Positions 24,144-36,235 of a stretch of DNA of 64,000 nt are shown piece by piece (within the stretch, counting starts at the first letter, position 1; every line of letters begins with the position of its first letter). A program made the translations under genes and the position numbers. The notes under the pieces are model-generated. The model worked only from the letters and a program-made list of their open reading frames with translations, searched no databases and had not been told where the DNA came from. The stretch comes from Cristatella mucedo (taxonomy: Eukaryota; Bryozoa; Phylactolaemata; Cristatellidae): positions 682,001-746,000 of the forward strand of contig WPIO01000058.1 in the NCBI GenBank assembly GCA_009760855.2, read 5' to 3'.

Positions 24144-24424
24144 AAGAGAATCTCCTGCAGGAGGCCTAGACTGAGCAAGATTGGGGTTAAAGAGTGTACG
24201 TCCGGTAATTTCAGCTTTGTCTCTCGCCGTCATTTCTCAATCAAATACTGCTGAGAATCACTCTAAATTAACGGTCGTCGGGTCTTTAATAACACCGGCA
24301 GTCATACTTACAGTGTGCATATCGAATGTGCGTTCAATGAGCAAATAATCCCTAATAAAGTAAAGGTTAACTGGTCAAACAGCATCATTTAAATACCGGT
24401 CGAAGAGCCATGCTAGCCATCGCC

Positions 24425-24520
24425 ATTGCTTGCAGTATGCAATAAAGGGTTATACGCTGCAGGACTCAAACCCACGACCTGGGTTGTCAAGAGCGAGTAT
24501 AAAACCCTCTTGGGTAATGT
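24425..24520 (-). mobile_element. SINE2 copy, partial
   Basis: On the minus strand, 'ctcgctcttgacaacccagg', 'tcgtgggtttgagtcctgca' and 'gcgtataaccctttattgc' match the SINE2 head and start of body. The A-box region is decayed. Confidence 0.65.
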
Positions 24521-24599
24521 GTGACGTGATCCTTGATGACTCCCTTGACTTGACCTTTCTGCTGCGATCAAACCAGCTGAAATCGACTAACTGACCAAC

Positions 24600-25745
24600 C
24601 GAGACCGAACCCACCCTTAAACATGTCTTTCTTAATTTTTTTAACCCGCGACCAATTAAAACCGGAGGTGCAGTAGCCGTTGTCGTTCGCTCCGCATTTA
24701 ATTAAAACCGTTAGCACTCGCTTCGAAGCAGTCTTTCGAATCTCTTTTTTTAATCTCCCCAACGAAAAGCTGCCAGTGGTGGCAGACTTTTGTTTCCCTT
24801 CCCACAGGTAAATATTATTCCATCGTTTCAGATTTCTTTCTGATCTCATTTCAATTCTGAGTTCCAGAAATCGTCTCTTCGTCGTACTGCATTCATTTCA
24901 GTGACCGTACTTACTCTTTATGTGCTGAATTGGTGTACAATTACTAATTCACTGTCTCTTCCCGCTAAGGCGAATGTCCCGACGCACAGAACAAGTCACA
25001 CACGTGGTCTAATATTCTTCGGCATTTGTACGACAGCGTCTCCTATTGTTACCAAATTCTGCACAGCTGACCACATGCGGATCGCATTCAGTCTGCATTT
25101 TTTGCCCTCCTCCGTATCCAGAATAATTTGCGAATCGAAAAACCTTAAGATCCTTCACATTGATGCTTTGCGCATAAAAATTATCCTCTATGCCCCTCCA
25201 GTTCAATCTTCCATCCGACCTAACATCACCGGCGAAATACTACAACATGACACAAGCCAGTGCTATGGATGAGTATGTGTGCTTCTCTGACTAAGCGCAT
25301 TGTACACTCTTGTCTAAATCACCAATAGTTTAATGCGGCTATTACACAAGCAAGAACTAGTGAATGCCAGTTTAAGTAGGCATACAAAGGACCTTGACAG
25401 ACTATCCATCGACTAGCAGATGAGGACTACTATAGATTGTACAATCTATCCAAGCTAAGGCCTAGGCTAGCTTAGGCTAGCTTAGCTAGGCTTCCATAAA
25501 CATAGTACAACCGCAGTTGCAAAATCCACAAATTCCTGTTTCCATAATCAACCATTTCCTTTACAAATCCTGTGGTCATTGCTTTACTAAACGTTCCTTG
25601 TGGCGCTCTAGCAGAGCATTCTCTAACCTCATCACAAGATAAGTAGGATCAAAGAGTCCATCACCAAGGTAAATTCCCACTAGACTCCTCACTCGCAGCT
25701 CCTTGCTTTACGTACACGCCCACCTTCGAGCCTGCCACTAGCGAC
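24600..25745 (+). mobile_element. Old L2 LINE, endonuclease to linker region (interrupted)
   Basis: Broken frames match the apurinic-type endonuclease and endonuclease-RT linker seen at 54.7-55.9 kb (for example the segments 'tcagatttctttctgatctc', 'gctgaccacatgcggatcgc' and 'gaatcgaaaaaccttaagatc'). It stops where a younger minus-strand L2 is inserted (25,754) and seems to resume at 26,649. Confidence 0.7.
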
Positions 25746-25753
25746 TTCATCTC

Positions 25754-26648
25754 TTATAATGATAATAAAAATAATAATAATGCACTTTATAAAGCGCCCT
25801 CAGAGAACTCAATCTCGTTCTAGGCGCTTTACATTTGCTACAAAGGTAAACGTGATTGATTGGTGAGTAATATCATACTTGATAAGCAACATGAATGACA
25901 TGGTTATGAGTGACATGCACAGGGTCAGCATGCAAGTGTGGTTAGTAGCAGCATGCACAGTGTCAGCACGCATAAGCACATGAAGGAAGAATCATCAAAG
26001 GGACTCACTAAATGCTCTCCTAAATAGGTGTGTTTTCAAGTTCTTTTTAAATGTGGTCAAGTCAGGGATGTTGTACCGCAAGTTGGGAGTGAGTTCCAGG
26101 CTTTGGGAGTATACGAACTAAATGCACGGTCTCCAAAGAATTTCAGGTTTGTACGAGGTATTGGTAAACTGCTGGATTCCGAAAAGCAGGTGGTAGTCCT
26201 GAGAAAAAGGCTGGAGCCAAAGAATAAAGGGACCTAAAAGTGAGCGACAAAACCTTGAAGTCAATCCGTTGCTTGACTGGTAGCCAGTGCAGGTTGGCGA
26301 GAAGTGGTGGGATGTGGCAACTGCGACGCTCACGACAGACATGAGTTGAGAGACAAAGCTAGAGACAAGCCTAGTTGTAGAGTTTTGCACCAGCTGTAAG
26401 CACCTGAATGCGCATGCTGGTAGGCCAGCAAACAGTGAGTTACAGAAGTCAAGACGGGGTGTCACAAATGCATGGATCAACTTAGACGTGGTATCCTTAT
26501 ATAAACTAGCCCGAATTTTAGCAACGTTAGGTATCTGAAAGTAGGCAGACTTGATTGTGGAGCTGATGTGGTCGTCTAACGAGAGGTCACTTTGGCACAT
26601 GACACCTAGATTTCGAGCTGATTCAACAGGAGACATGCTGGCAGTTAG
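25754..26648 (-). mobile_element. Younger L2 LINE inserted in an older L2
   Basis: The minus strand carries the ORF2 C-terminal region (SPVESARNLGVMCQSDLSLD, then HAFVTPRLDFCNSL), the 3' UTR, and the stem-loop tail with an AAT-rich end at the left. It is flanked by TTCATCTC at 25746-25753 and 26649-26656, a target-site duplication. There are several frameshifts. Confidence 0.82.
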
Positions 26649-27775
26649 TTCATCTCCTCGTCTGAGAAGACTAATAGACCTCCAGACCCCATGGCCTCTT
26701 CGCTGGTGATCATGCTTGGCCCCCTCGTTTCACAATTTTTGCTGCACTTCTTACCCAATTAATCTCTAAGCGCAGTGACTAGAATTTACTGTTTTATACA
26801 TAGTGCACAGCTATACCTATGCTTGTACCCCTTCCTGATACCAGCCCGTCGAACTTTCTCTACTTTCTTGAGGCATGCATTGCTGACACTCACATTTTGA
26901 TGGCAGAAAACTCTCTCCGTTTCATAGCAAAGCGAGACTCGAATATCATAAAAGTCTTTGGAAAATCTTCAAACTTAGTGCTGCCAGCATATCTCCTGCA
27001 GCATCTGCACGCAATCTGGGTGTCCTACTCCAACGTAACCTTCCGTCTGATGACCATATCAGCTCCACACCCGAGTATGCGTACTTTCTGCAACGAGCAA
27101 TTGCAAAAATTGAGATCTATTTGGACAAGAGAAACTTAGCCAAGTTGGTCGATGCATTTATCACATGTCGTCTTTACTTCTACATCTCACTAATCGCTTA
27201 TCTCCCAGTGAATAATACGCTTACAGTTGGTCTACAATTCTTTAGCTAAACTTGTCCGTCGTGGACTTCGTAGTTGCCGAATTGCATCATTTTTTTAACG
27301 ACCACTGGCTCACTATCAAGCAGCATATTGACTCGAAGGTTCTGTCCTTTACTTGTAGGTCCCTTCATTCCTTTGCTGCAGCCTACTTATTTGAGAGACT
27401 TCCTCATAGGACCTCGCATCATACCACTCTTCTGACTCAAGTATTTCAGCAGTGCCTCTAATTGGCCTCAAATTCATTGAAGACCACGCCTTCAGTTCGT
27501 CTGCTTCCAAAGCCTTTAATTCACCCACAGTTGACCTCACGACATCAGCTGACTTTCTGACAATAGCATAAGAAGCTAAAAACCCACCTTTTCCTATTAG
27601 AGTTTACTCCATCCTTGTGCATTGCACTTCAACCGCTTGCGAGAACTGAGATTGCGCATGTTATCACTAACTGACATTCTTCATTTCCAGCATTCATACA
27701 TTGCCTATTAAGAGATGTAGCTCTCTTAGGGCAGAAGGATAATGTCGTATCATTCTTATTTTTATTAATTACCGT
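26649..27775 (+). mobile_element. Old L2 LINE, continuation after insertion
   Basis: The sequence resumes with the linker/RT boundary ('aagactaatagacctccaga'), then shows decayed distal ORF2 (a DHWLTIKQHIDSKV segment equivalent to LPVKQRIDFKV) and an eroded 3' end. It is much more diverged than the insert, which supports the order of events. Confidence 0.65.
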
Positions 27776-28661
27776 TGCACTTGCTTCAGCCCTTAATACG
27801 ATGTTATACTTTGGGGCTCACTTTCGTCATTCATGCTTAACGGCATCTTCTCTCCCTACAATAAATGCTGACACTTCCTTTCCAGTCGTCCTGTGAGGCT
27901 ACTTCTAGGTTAACTACTTCCTTGACTGTTCTCCTGCATCAGCCACGCTCCTCCCTTTTCCTTTGATGCATGAGATTGTGCCCATTGGTTGATGCATGCT
28001 GCACCGAGGCCGCTTAGGCTGCTATCGCGTTGGAGAAATCTCACCGCAGAGACACAAGCTTCGCCTGTATGGCTTTGCCGTGTGACAAACGTTTGTGACA
28101 GGCAGAAAAGTTGAACCGCCCATTCAACCACTTCTCCATTTATGCTAGGCTGTTCTGTTTGCACTTCGCAAGCAAGCTTTTCTCCAGCTACCTATTGGTA
28201 CATGGCTTGGGTTACAAAGGAAAGACGGAAGGAAGAAAGAATTCTGCGAACAGGAAGAAGACGAAGACTGAGACGACAGTGAGTTACAAGAACGTTATCC
28301 CATTGGCTGACGACTGCCTCTTGGTTAGCAGCTCGGTCATAAGCAGGGCAGCCGTATGCAGTGCTGTCGTAAACCGCACCGCCGCGGGCGCTATTGGTGT
28401 GCAGATTGTCGTCACAAAGCTTCACAGGCGCTCTGTAAGGCTCTTGTACCCGAGTCCTACGCACTTCATCCCTCGCTCTGAACAGCTCAGCTCTGTGCAA
28501 TCGGTAGGCAATTCTGCTAGCTCCTGTCTGAACTTTGAGAGCAATTTATTAATAAAAAGAGAGCTTGCTGTGGAGCACAGGCAAAGCATCGATACGGAAA
28601 ATCAAGTCACTGGCTCTAGTTTAGCCTACACGGTGGCCCGTTTCGCTCACCCATGACAGTA
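27776..28661. other. Intergenic, nothing recognised
   Basis: An open frame of about 180 codons (28111-28656) begins at a non-ATG codon, has no known domain and shows no supporting signals. Nothing else was recognised. Confidence 0.3.
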
Positions 28662-28795
28662 TGCTGGTTTGGTCCAGTGGTTAAGGTGCTCGCCCCAAGC
28701 AAGGTCTGGCGAATGAAAGGCTAGATCTCCGAGGTAAATGTGACGCCCCTGAATAGAGATTAAGTTCTCTTAGGGCGAAATACGAATGAGTTATT
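28662..28795 (+). mobile_element. SINE1 copy
   Basis: The head 'gctggtttggtccagtgg' is well preserved, but the B-box has decayed to 'ggctagatctccg'. The tail 'cctgaatagagattaagttc' with 'ttagggcg' keeps the L2-like hairpin. Confidence 0.78.
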
Positions 28796-29100
28796 CTATA
28801 CTGTGTCGATGCATTTAGAGCCATCGCTAAGGAGAACTTGATGATTTGAGCTAACTCGCCCTATGGATCATCATCGCGAGACACTCTCTCAACTGATCAG
28901 TGAGTATTCGAATCTCATCCAAGAATCCAGGGGTACCCGAGCTAACAAGTGGCACAGTAACAAACGTAGGTACGTATTGAGCACTTTAAAAAGCAAATCA
29001 TTTTTAAGTGTGATATTCTTCCAAACTCAGTGCATGCAGTACTCTCGATTAGTTCTATCCCAATGCACACGGTGAATAAATTGGATGCAGCTATATCGCT

Positions 29101-29151
<51 letters not shown>

Positions 29152-29389
29152 GTCTGTGAGGGTAGACGTCCGTATGAAAAGATCAGGAGATGCTTTTCCA
29201 TAAACGGTTGACTATACATTATTGGGCCATCCTCGTGGCTTAATGATTAGTGTCGCCGAATCTGAAACCCGAGATTTTGGGTCTAAACTTGCTTGTCAAA
29301 TTGTTTTGTCTTTTAACTGACGTCAACTAAAACGAAGCTGTATTCGGCACTAGGATGAGAACGCAATCTGAAGGGCTTCAAATAGTATG
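28796..29389. other. Intergenic with GA repeat and a tRNA-like relic
   Basis: It holds (GA)n at 29101-29149. Near 29230-29300 'tggcttaatgattag' fits a Pol III A-box with a decayed B-box ('ttttgggtctaaac') downstream, probably a SINE relic. No gene. Confidence 0.4.
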
Positions 29390-29650
29390 CTTAACGAAAG
29401 GAGCGAAACTGAAGCGACCTGGAAGCCAGCCATTGGATCTTAAAGTCAATGCGATGCTCTCTAGGGAAAGCCCGGTGAAGCTTATTGAGAAATGGTACGA
29501 TGTGAAAGCTACACCGTTGACGACAGCTCAGACAAGCACCTGTGTTTTGTACCAGACGCAGACAATTAAGGGGATATATCGAAAGTCTTGAATAAGCAGT
29601 ATTGCAGTAGCGTAGATATGATGTCACAAAAACGTCAACTAGTTGAGCTG
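29390..29650 (-). mobile_element. Diverged L2 LINE fragment
   Basis: Minus-strand translation includes CLRLVQNTGACLSCRQRCSF and HRIDFKIQWLASRSLQ, matching the L2 ORF2 C-terminal segments RLQLVQNSAARLVCRERRSC and QRIDFKVLSLTFRSLH. It belongs to a different, older subfamily than the 23.3 and 38.3 kb copies. Confidence 0.7.
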
Positions 29651-29651
29651 T

Positions 29652-30478
29652 AATAATAATAATAACAATAATAATAATAAATTTATTATACCGCTATCAG
29701 GTAACTTAATCCTCCACTAGGCGCTTTGCATTTGCTGCAAAGGAAGCGTGATAGAATGATTAGTAGTAAAATGCTCAACGTCAACAAGAATGACATGGTT
29801 ACAGGTGACATGCACAGGGTCAGCATGCCAATATGGTTGGTGGCAGCATGCACAGTATCAGCACGCCACATAAGACACAAGGGACAAATCATACGGATCC
29901 ACAGAATGTTACTATAAATAGATGCGTTTATTGCTTCTTTTTAAATGCAGTCAAGTCAGGGGATGTCGTGACACCTGTTGGGAGTGGACTCCAGGCTTTG
30001 GGAGCATGTGAATAAAATGCACGGTCTAAAAAGGACTTTAGGTTCGTACAAGGTACAGGAAAACGATTAAATTCCCAAGCGGGTGGTGCAATACTTAGCC
30101 TGCTGGGGGATTGGATCTGATTGGTATGCAAGAGCCAAAGAGTGAATGGACATAAAAGTGAGTGACTGAACCTCGAATTTGATGCGCTTCTTGACTGGGA
30201 GACAGCACAGCTTGGCGAGAAGTGGTGTGATGTAGCAACTGCGACGCCCACGACAGAAAAGCCTAGTTTCAGAGTGTTGCACAACCTGTAAGCGCCTGAT
30301 CGCACAGGCCAGTGGGCCAGCAAGCAGTTAGTTACAGAAGTCGAGACGGGATGTCACAAATGCATGGACAGGGATATATTACATTACATTACAATTTAGA
30401 TGTGGTATCCGTGTCTAAGCAAGCCAAGTTTTAGCAATCGTATTTAGCTGAAAGTAGGCAGACTTTACTGCGAAGCTA
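29652..30478 (-). mobile_element. L2 LINE copy, first part (split by insertion)
   Basis: An AAT-rich end, the reversed stem-loop tail ('ctaggcgctttgcatttgctg'), 3' UTR and ORF2 C-terminus lie on the minus strand. The element breaks at about 30,478 and resumes at 30,686 on the same strand, with a plus-strand L2 3' end in between. Confidence 0.8.
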
Positions 30479-30685
30479 AAGTTAGCCCTTGCATATTACA
30501 GCGTTTGATGAGTCTTTGCGATTCGTTCTTTGTGTGTATGTAACTGCTTAGACTATGCCTACTGCTTGTGGATGTTACCACCTAACATTTGGTAATGCTT
30601 TCTATGCAGCCTCTGTAAAGTACCTAGAAAGAGATTCAGTTCTCCGACTACACAATACAAATATATTATTTATATTATTATTATT
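30479..30685 (+). mobile_element. L2 3' fragment inserted in a minus-strand L2
   Basis: The 3' UTR landmarks 'tttggtaatgctttc' and 'tgtaaagtacctagaaagag' and an ATT-rich end lie in plus orientation, interrupting the minus-strand copy around it. Confidence 0.7.
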
Positions 30686-30775
30686 GTGATCTCGTAAAAG
30701 GTCACTTTAGAACAGGACACTAAATTACTTCCAGATGCAACGGGAGATATGCTGGCAAAGCCGATATAGCGTGAT
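30686..30775 (-). mobile_element. L2 LINE copy, resumed part
   Basis: 'aaaggtcactttagaacagg' and 'gagatatgctggcaaagccg' continue the minus-strand ORF2 of the copy at 29,652, in the order seen at 37,045-37,115. Confidence 0.7.
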
Positions 30776-30935
30776 ACGGCTCGAGTCTAAACGTTCTCTT
30801 GAGCATTGGGAAACTCTGCAACTCCGTCTCTTTCTCTGTAAGCATACTCTACCTAAGTCAGTTCTGCCCTCAATTCTGCTTTGTTTTGCAGTCTGCAGGC
30901 GATTACTTTTCAAAAAGAAATGCGTGCGTCGAGAG

Positions 30936-31654
<719 letters not shown>

Positions 31655-31942
31655 TAAGATGCAGTCATTATAAAGTTCAATCCAAACTAAGTCTATCCAT
31701 TCTCTCGCTCCGGCAAACCTATCAGAATTATTTCCATTTCAGGCCTCTCGTCTGTACCACCCGACCGCTCGCGACCCTTATCAATAGGCTCTATCGCTGA
31801 CTTCAATTTCCCTTGGAGACCGAGCCTTTAGTTTCTATGTTCCCAAAGCCTGAAACTCATTGCCGACTGACATTGCGTCACCCCTGATTTGACGACGTTC
31901 AAAATCCAGCTGAAGAAACCTTCCTTCCTGTTCCTCTTCCTT
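31655..31942 (+). mobile_element. Old L2 LINE, first part (interrupted)
   Basis: Decayed ORF2 C-terminus in plus orientation ('ttggagaccgagcctttagt', 'gttcccaaagcctgaaactc', 'gacgttcaaaatccagctga'). It is cut at 31,942 by a young minus-strand L2 and appears to continue at 32,601. Confidence 0.7.
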
Positions 31943-32600
31943 AATAATAATAATAATAATATTGCACTTGATAAAGCGCCCTCAGAGAACTTAATCTCTT
32001 TCTAGGCGCTTTACATTTGCTGCAAAGTGATACGCAATAGAATAGTAAGTAAAATCATGCTTGAAAAACAAACAAAATGAATAACATGGTTAGGGGTTAC
32101 ATGCACTGGGTCAGCATGCAAATGTGGTTAGTGGCAGCATGAACAGTGTCAGCACGCATAAGCACATCGAGGACGAATCACAAGGACCCACTAAATGCTG
32201 TCCTCAATAGGTATGTTTTTAAGTTTCTTTTAAATGTGGTCAGGTCAGGGGATGTTCTGATGCAGGTCGGGAGGGAGTTCCAGGCTGTGGGAGCATACGA
32301 GCTAAATGCACGGTCTCCAAAGGATTTAAGGTTTGTACGAGGTATTTCTAGACTGTTGGATTCCGAAAAGCGAGTGGTACGATGCTTTGCCTGATGGGGT
32401 AGTATATCTGAAAGATAGGCTGGAGCCATAGAATGAAGAGACCTAAAAGTGAGCGATAAAACCTTGAAGTCAATCCGTTGCTTGACTGGTAACCAGTGCA
32501 GGTCGGCGAGAAGTGGAGTAATGTGGCAACTGCGACGCTCACGACAGACAAGCCTAGCTGCAGAGTTTTGCACCAGCTGCAATCGCCTGATCGCACATGA
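31943..32600 (-). mobile_element. Young L2 LINE inserted in an older L2
   Basis: The minus-strand frame (coding start side near 32,600, stop near 32,178) is open for more than 140 residues of the ORF2 C-terminus and nearly identical to the 23.3 and 38.3 kb copies. The tail stem-loop and AAT repeat are intact at the left. It is flanked by TTCCTT at 31937-31942 and 32601-32606. Confidence 0.87.
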
Positions 32601-32965
32601 TTCCTTGCCTCGACTCAATCCGGGTTAATCGTTCTTCTCTGTGCATTTTGCTCTGGAACTGTGCACGCTGTTACTCGGTGCGAGAGCGATACGTTTTCTT
32701 GCGAGCCATGCTAAGCTAGCTTTTTTCAAGTGTACTCTGAGTGCTTACTTGAACATGATTCAGTCCGTATTACTAACCGAGGCTCCAACAAACCAGTGGC
32801 TGCGAGAGTATTCTTTCATGCTTTTTCGCGTTCGTCTAAGCATTCTAACTTTTTTGTTCTTAACTCTTGTATCTTTAAAACTCGCTTCTTTATATCGAGT
32901 TTTAAAGCGCATAAATAGAGATTCGGTTCTCTTAGGACGCTACCTAAAATACTTATTTTCTTATT
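32601..32965 (+). mobile_element. Old L2 LINE, continuation with tail
   Basis: 'tgtgcattttgctctggaac' and 'tgtgcacgctgttactc' fit the L2 3' UTR. A decayed tail ('tttaaagcgcataaatagag', 'attcggttctcttaggacgc') closes it at 32,893-32,965. Confidence 0.55.
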
Positions 32966-33029
32966 GGCACAATGACAGGGTATCTTTACGATGTCTTTCC
33001 TGATTTCAAGCTTCGTGAAAATATCTTGT

Positions 33030-34400
33030 ATCTTCTTCTGTAACTTCCCCAAGCCACAAGGACTATGTGGATGTCACGCAAGAGAGCTGTTTACAGTGCA
33101 ATCACAGCCTAAGCTGCTTTATGTACAAATACTGTAGCCAAAAAACTTCACCTCACGCTATATAGAGAAAGTAAGAAGCATAGCTGAGTAAGGAGAGCAG
33201 TTTATGTAGGGAGTAGCATGGAAGTAGCAGTTTAGGACGGCTGGAAAGGATATCCCATACTCAGCAGCAGGTGAATAGTTGTCGCTGCGTAAGAATTATG
33301 AGAGTGATTTCTACAGTCTATGACCTAAAGAGCCAAAGCTTATGTTGTCAAAGGTCTTTAAGGAGAGGAATAGAGCAGCTAATTTATTTTCCATACAGAA
33401 CCTGGGGTCACAAGGAGGCTGAAACTAGTACAGCAGTTCAGCTAGGTATGGAGCCAAGCCATGTCGGGCCTTGTATATCAGGGTAACAACCTGGCTCTGT
33501 ATCCGTTGATCAACCGGCAGCCATGCAAGATTTTTCAGCAAAGAAGACACACGGTCAAGCCTCTGGGATTTTTAAACTAGCCTTTCATCCTTATTCATCA
33601 ACAGCAGCAGTGGCTTAGTGGCTTTTCGGTAGCCCAGTCCAAAGAGAATTACAATAATTTAGCCAAGACAGAACTAAGGAGATATTTAAATTCTTTGCAA
33701 GCCACTGTGGAAGACAGTTTCTAATCTTAGATAGGCATCGGACGTGACGGCTAGCTGCGTGATGGTCGCACAACAGCATCACTTATTAGACGTGCAAAGC
33801 CTTTTAGTCCAGCCACACGCTTGGGGTGTCTTACGAGCAGCAGTTCCGTTTTGTCGTCATTTAGTTTAAGAAAATTTGCCAGCATCCATAATCGAATATC
33901 TACAAGGTAAGCATTCAGTTTACTATTCACTGCCGCAGATTCAGACGGTTTTAATGACAAATACAGCTGAGTACCATCAGCATAAAAGTGATAACCTATT
34001 CCATGGGCCTGTGTAAAGTTTTTCAGAGGTTTAGTATAAACGGAGAACCGTAAAGGACCGACGGTGGACCCTTGAGGGACTCCACGGGTTACTGGTCTGA
34101 TGGATAAGACCTGACCCCTAAAAAGTACAGATTGAACACGATCGGACGAGTACGATTAAAACCACCCCAGTGCCTCATCTGCCAGACCGATCGCTATTCT
34201 CAATCGCTCAAGTAGGATATCGAGATAGATGGTGTCAAAGCAGCTGATTGATCTAGCAGCACTAGGGCCATGACATTCCCGTCATCGTAGCTGCAAAGGA
34301 TTTAATTGGCTACACGGAGGAGAGCAGTTTCAGCTGAGTGCTTCTGCTTAAGCCTCGATTGAAACTTTTCTGAAACTTCGTTCTTTTCAATGTTTCGCTA
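33030..34400 (-). mobile_element. L2-related LINE, second subfamily, dead reverse transcriptase
   Basis: Minus-strand translation gives an RT of the same clade but a distinct subfamily: LLDLSAAF-like sequence near 34,240, RGVPQGSTVGPLRFSVYTKP near 34,030-34,095, then HFYADGTQLYLSLKPS, and DIRLWMLANFLKLNDDKTEL near 33,870. The catalytic YADD reads YADG (second Asp to Gly), and frames are broken. Its ORF2 C-terminus and 3' region match the fragment at 47.0-48.1 kb better than the main L2 family. Confidence 0.75.
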
Positions 34401-34479
34401 GGAAGCTTTAAGACAATACAGTACGCACACGAAGCATTCGTGCAGTGTCAAGAAAAGTAAAGTGGGGCTATGTGTACGG

Positions 34480-34615
34480 CCTTCTTTGAATTGCCGAAGT
34501 GCAGCCGTAGAGGTTACACCCTCTGCAGTGGGGAATACAGAATTACCCACCGCTGGACTCGAACTCACTATCTCAGAGTTCTAGTGTTAGCACTTTTACT
34601 TTATGCAAAGATAAA
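34480..34615 (-). mobile_element. SINE2 copy, decayed
   Basis: On the minus strand 'gatagtgagttcgagtccag' (B-box), 'cggtgggtaattctgtattc' and 'ctctacggctgcacttcggc' follow the SINE2 order. The A-box is lost. Confidence 0.55.
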
Positions 34616-34870
34616 GTATTTTGACTATTCTACCGAGGGTATTAGTTAGGAATCCAGTGACAGAAGCCGAATCTTTCTGTTTAGCGACCACCCTGCGATG
34701 CTAGCTTGGGCCCAGACTCGTGATCAATGACCCACTCTCATAATACCCAATGATCGCCGCTGTGAATCACCAAAACCACCCACGATGGTCGTGCCACCAG
34801 TGAGGGCAGAAGCCACCAGTCACTTGACTTGTGCGGGCAGTTTGAAACGAGTCAGGGCTGAATGTACTAG

Positions 34871-35048
34871 CAGAGGCATATCGAAAGGGGGCAGGGGGCA
34901 TATATCCCAGGGCGCTGAATCAGGGGTGCGGGATCAAGGACGCTGAATCAGGGGGCGCCAGGGGACACCAAATGGATGTCTAATACTGGGTGGAGGCGCC
35001 ATCTGGGTAGTACTTTCCCTGGCGCATAATATCCTAGGAACGCCTCTG
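34871..35048. mobile_element. Second hAT-type non-autonomous element
   Basis: A 178 bp element begins CAGAGGCAT and ends with the complement of CAGAGGCGT. It is flanked by 8 bp duplications TGTACTAG (34863-34870) and GGTACTAG (35049-35056), 7 of 8 identical. G-rich interior segments repeat 'cgctgaatcaggggg'. It has no coding capacity and is unrelated in sequence to the SPIN-like element. Confidence 0.75.
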
Positions 35049-35056
35049 GGTACTAG

Positions 35057-36099
35057 TTAGCTTACCCTACTCTCAGGAACCTCGAGTTCGCCGCGAGCAG
35101 GTCTTGCATTGGAGTCTTGTCAGAGTCGCTGCGGTACACCTCAAATTGCTTTTGCAGCGTACGCCCGATCGTGGGTTCTCCGCTCGAGCAGCCAGTGTCC
35201 TCTGCCGTGCCCTGCCGTCGCCACCACATCCGTGATTATTTTCTGACTAGCACCTAGGTGTGGCGCGACAACGTCACCTCGGACAATTGCCCGAGATTTT
35301 TTCGGAGCTCGGGCTTGCCGATATGCACTACTCACTTAAAATAGAGGGCTTCGTCGTATCGAGTATCACCAACTGCGTCAGCAACTGCGAAAACGAAGTC
35401 CCATCAGAAGGAACTCTTCACTGGCACTTACCCGCAGTTCGTGCAAACTGCAGCAGCTGCCACAGCAACAATGTTGCAGTAGTCGGAAATTCACGCCACG
35501 GCCGACAACGGACCAACCCAGCTATCGATGCTAACGGCTTTGAAGTTCGGGCTGCACAATGAGCCCCTTTGAGTGGAGCAACTTTCGATCGAGCACATTC
35601 CCCGTGCAGCAGCGGAGCTCGGCGCTTTTCCCGAATCCCTGAGACCTGAGCTACAGACGCATTTGACATCTGGCTTTCTCACAATTGGCGAACGTCGCCA
35701 ATTGGGTTCGATTCTCGCTAACAGCTGAGAACTGTGACCCTACGGACGTTACGAACAGCACAGCTGGTCGCAACTTAATTGCTACTGGAAGATGACTCGA
35801 CAGCGGCCTAACTGAACGCGTCCGCCCTAACTAGTCAGCTTCAGAGCAACGTTAGCGCCTCCTGTGGCCGGCGCAATTCTCCCAGCGAGCAGAGGGGCCA
35901 ATCCAGCAGGTGCTACCGCCACAGCTGTGCATTTTTCTGAGGCCGATCGATGGCGACAGGTGCCCGCCCCGGGCAGTTGAAAGACGGCCACCGGGCCGGA
36001 AACGGAATGCCTCGGCTCTCCTCTGTCTTCTTTTTGTCGGCCAAATCGCTTTCATTTCCCGCTCCCGCCAGCTGCATGTCGCGTCAAGCCATGGGAGTA
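35057..36099. other. Intergenic, GC-moderate, nothing recognised
   Basis: Open frames of 60-110 codons overlap on both strands from 35.1 to 36.2 kb. None shows a domain. An AG-bounded exon cannot be excluded. Confidence 0.3.
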
Positions 36100-36235
36100 T
36101 TTGCCCCGGGAGTAAAGTGCCTGCATTAAAAAATCCAGGTCGCGGGTTCGAGTCGCCTAGAGGGCAATCCCTCATTGTCTGGTGCAAGCGGTGGTGATTG
36201 CCGTTACGTTTCTTTTGCCGCTAGATCAACGCTAG
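36100..36235 (+). mobile_element. SINE2 copy
   Basis: B-box 'ggtcgcgggttcgagtcgcc' is followed by 'gggcaatccctcattgtct', 'ggtgcaagcggtggtgattg' and 'ccgttacg', the best-preserved SINE2 body. It abuts the AAT end of the next L2. Confidence 0.72.

Noticed and set aside
28111-28656. 181-codon plus-strand frame
   Set aside because: Non-ATG start, no domain, no signal peptide or splice support, next to SINE sequence.
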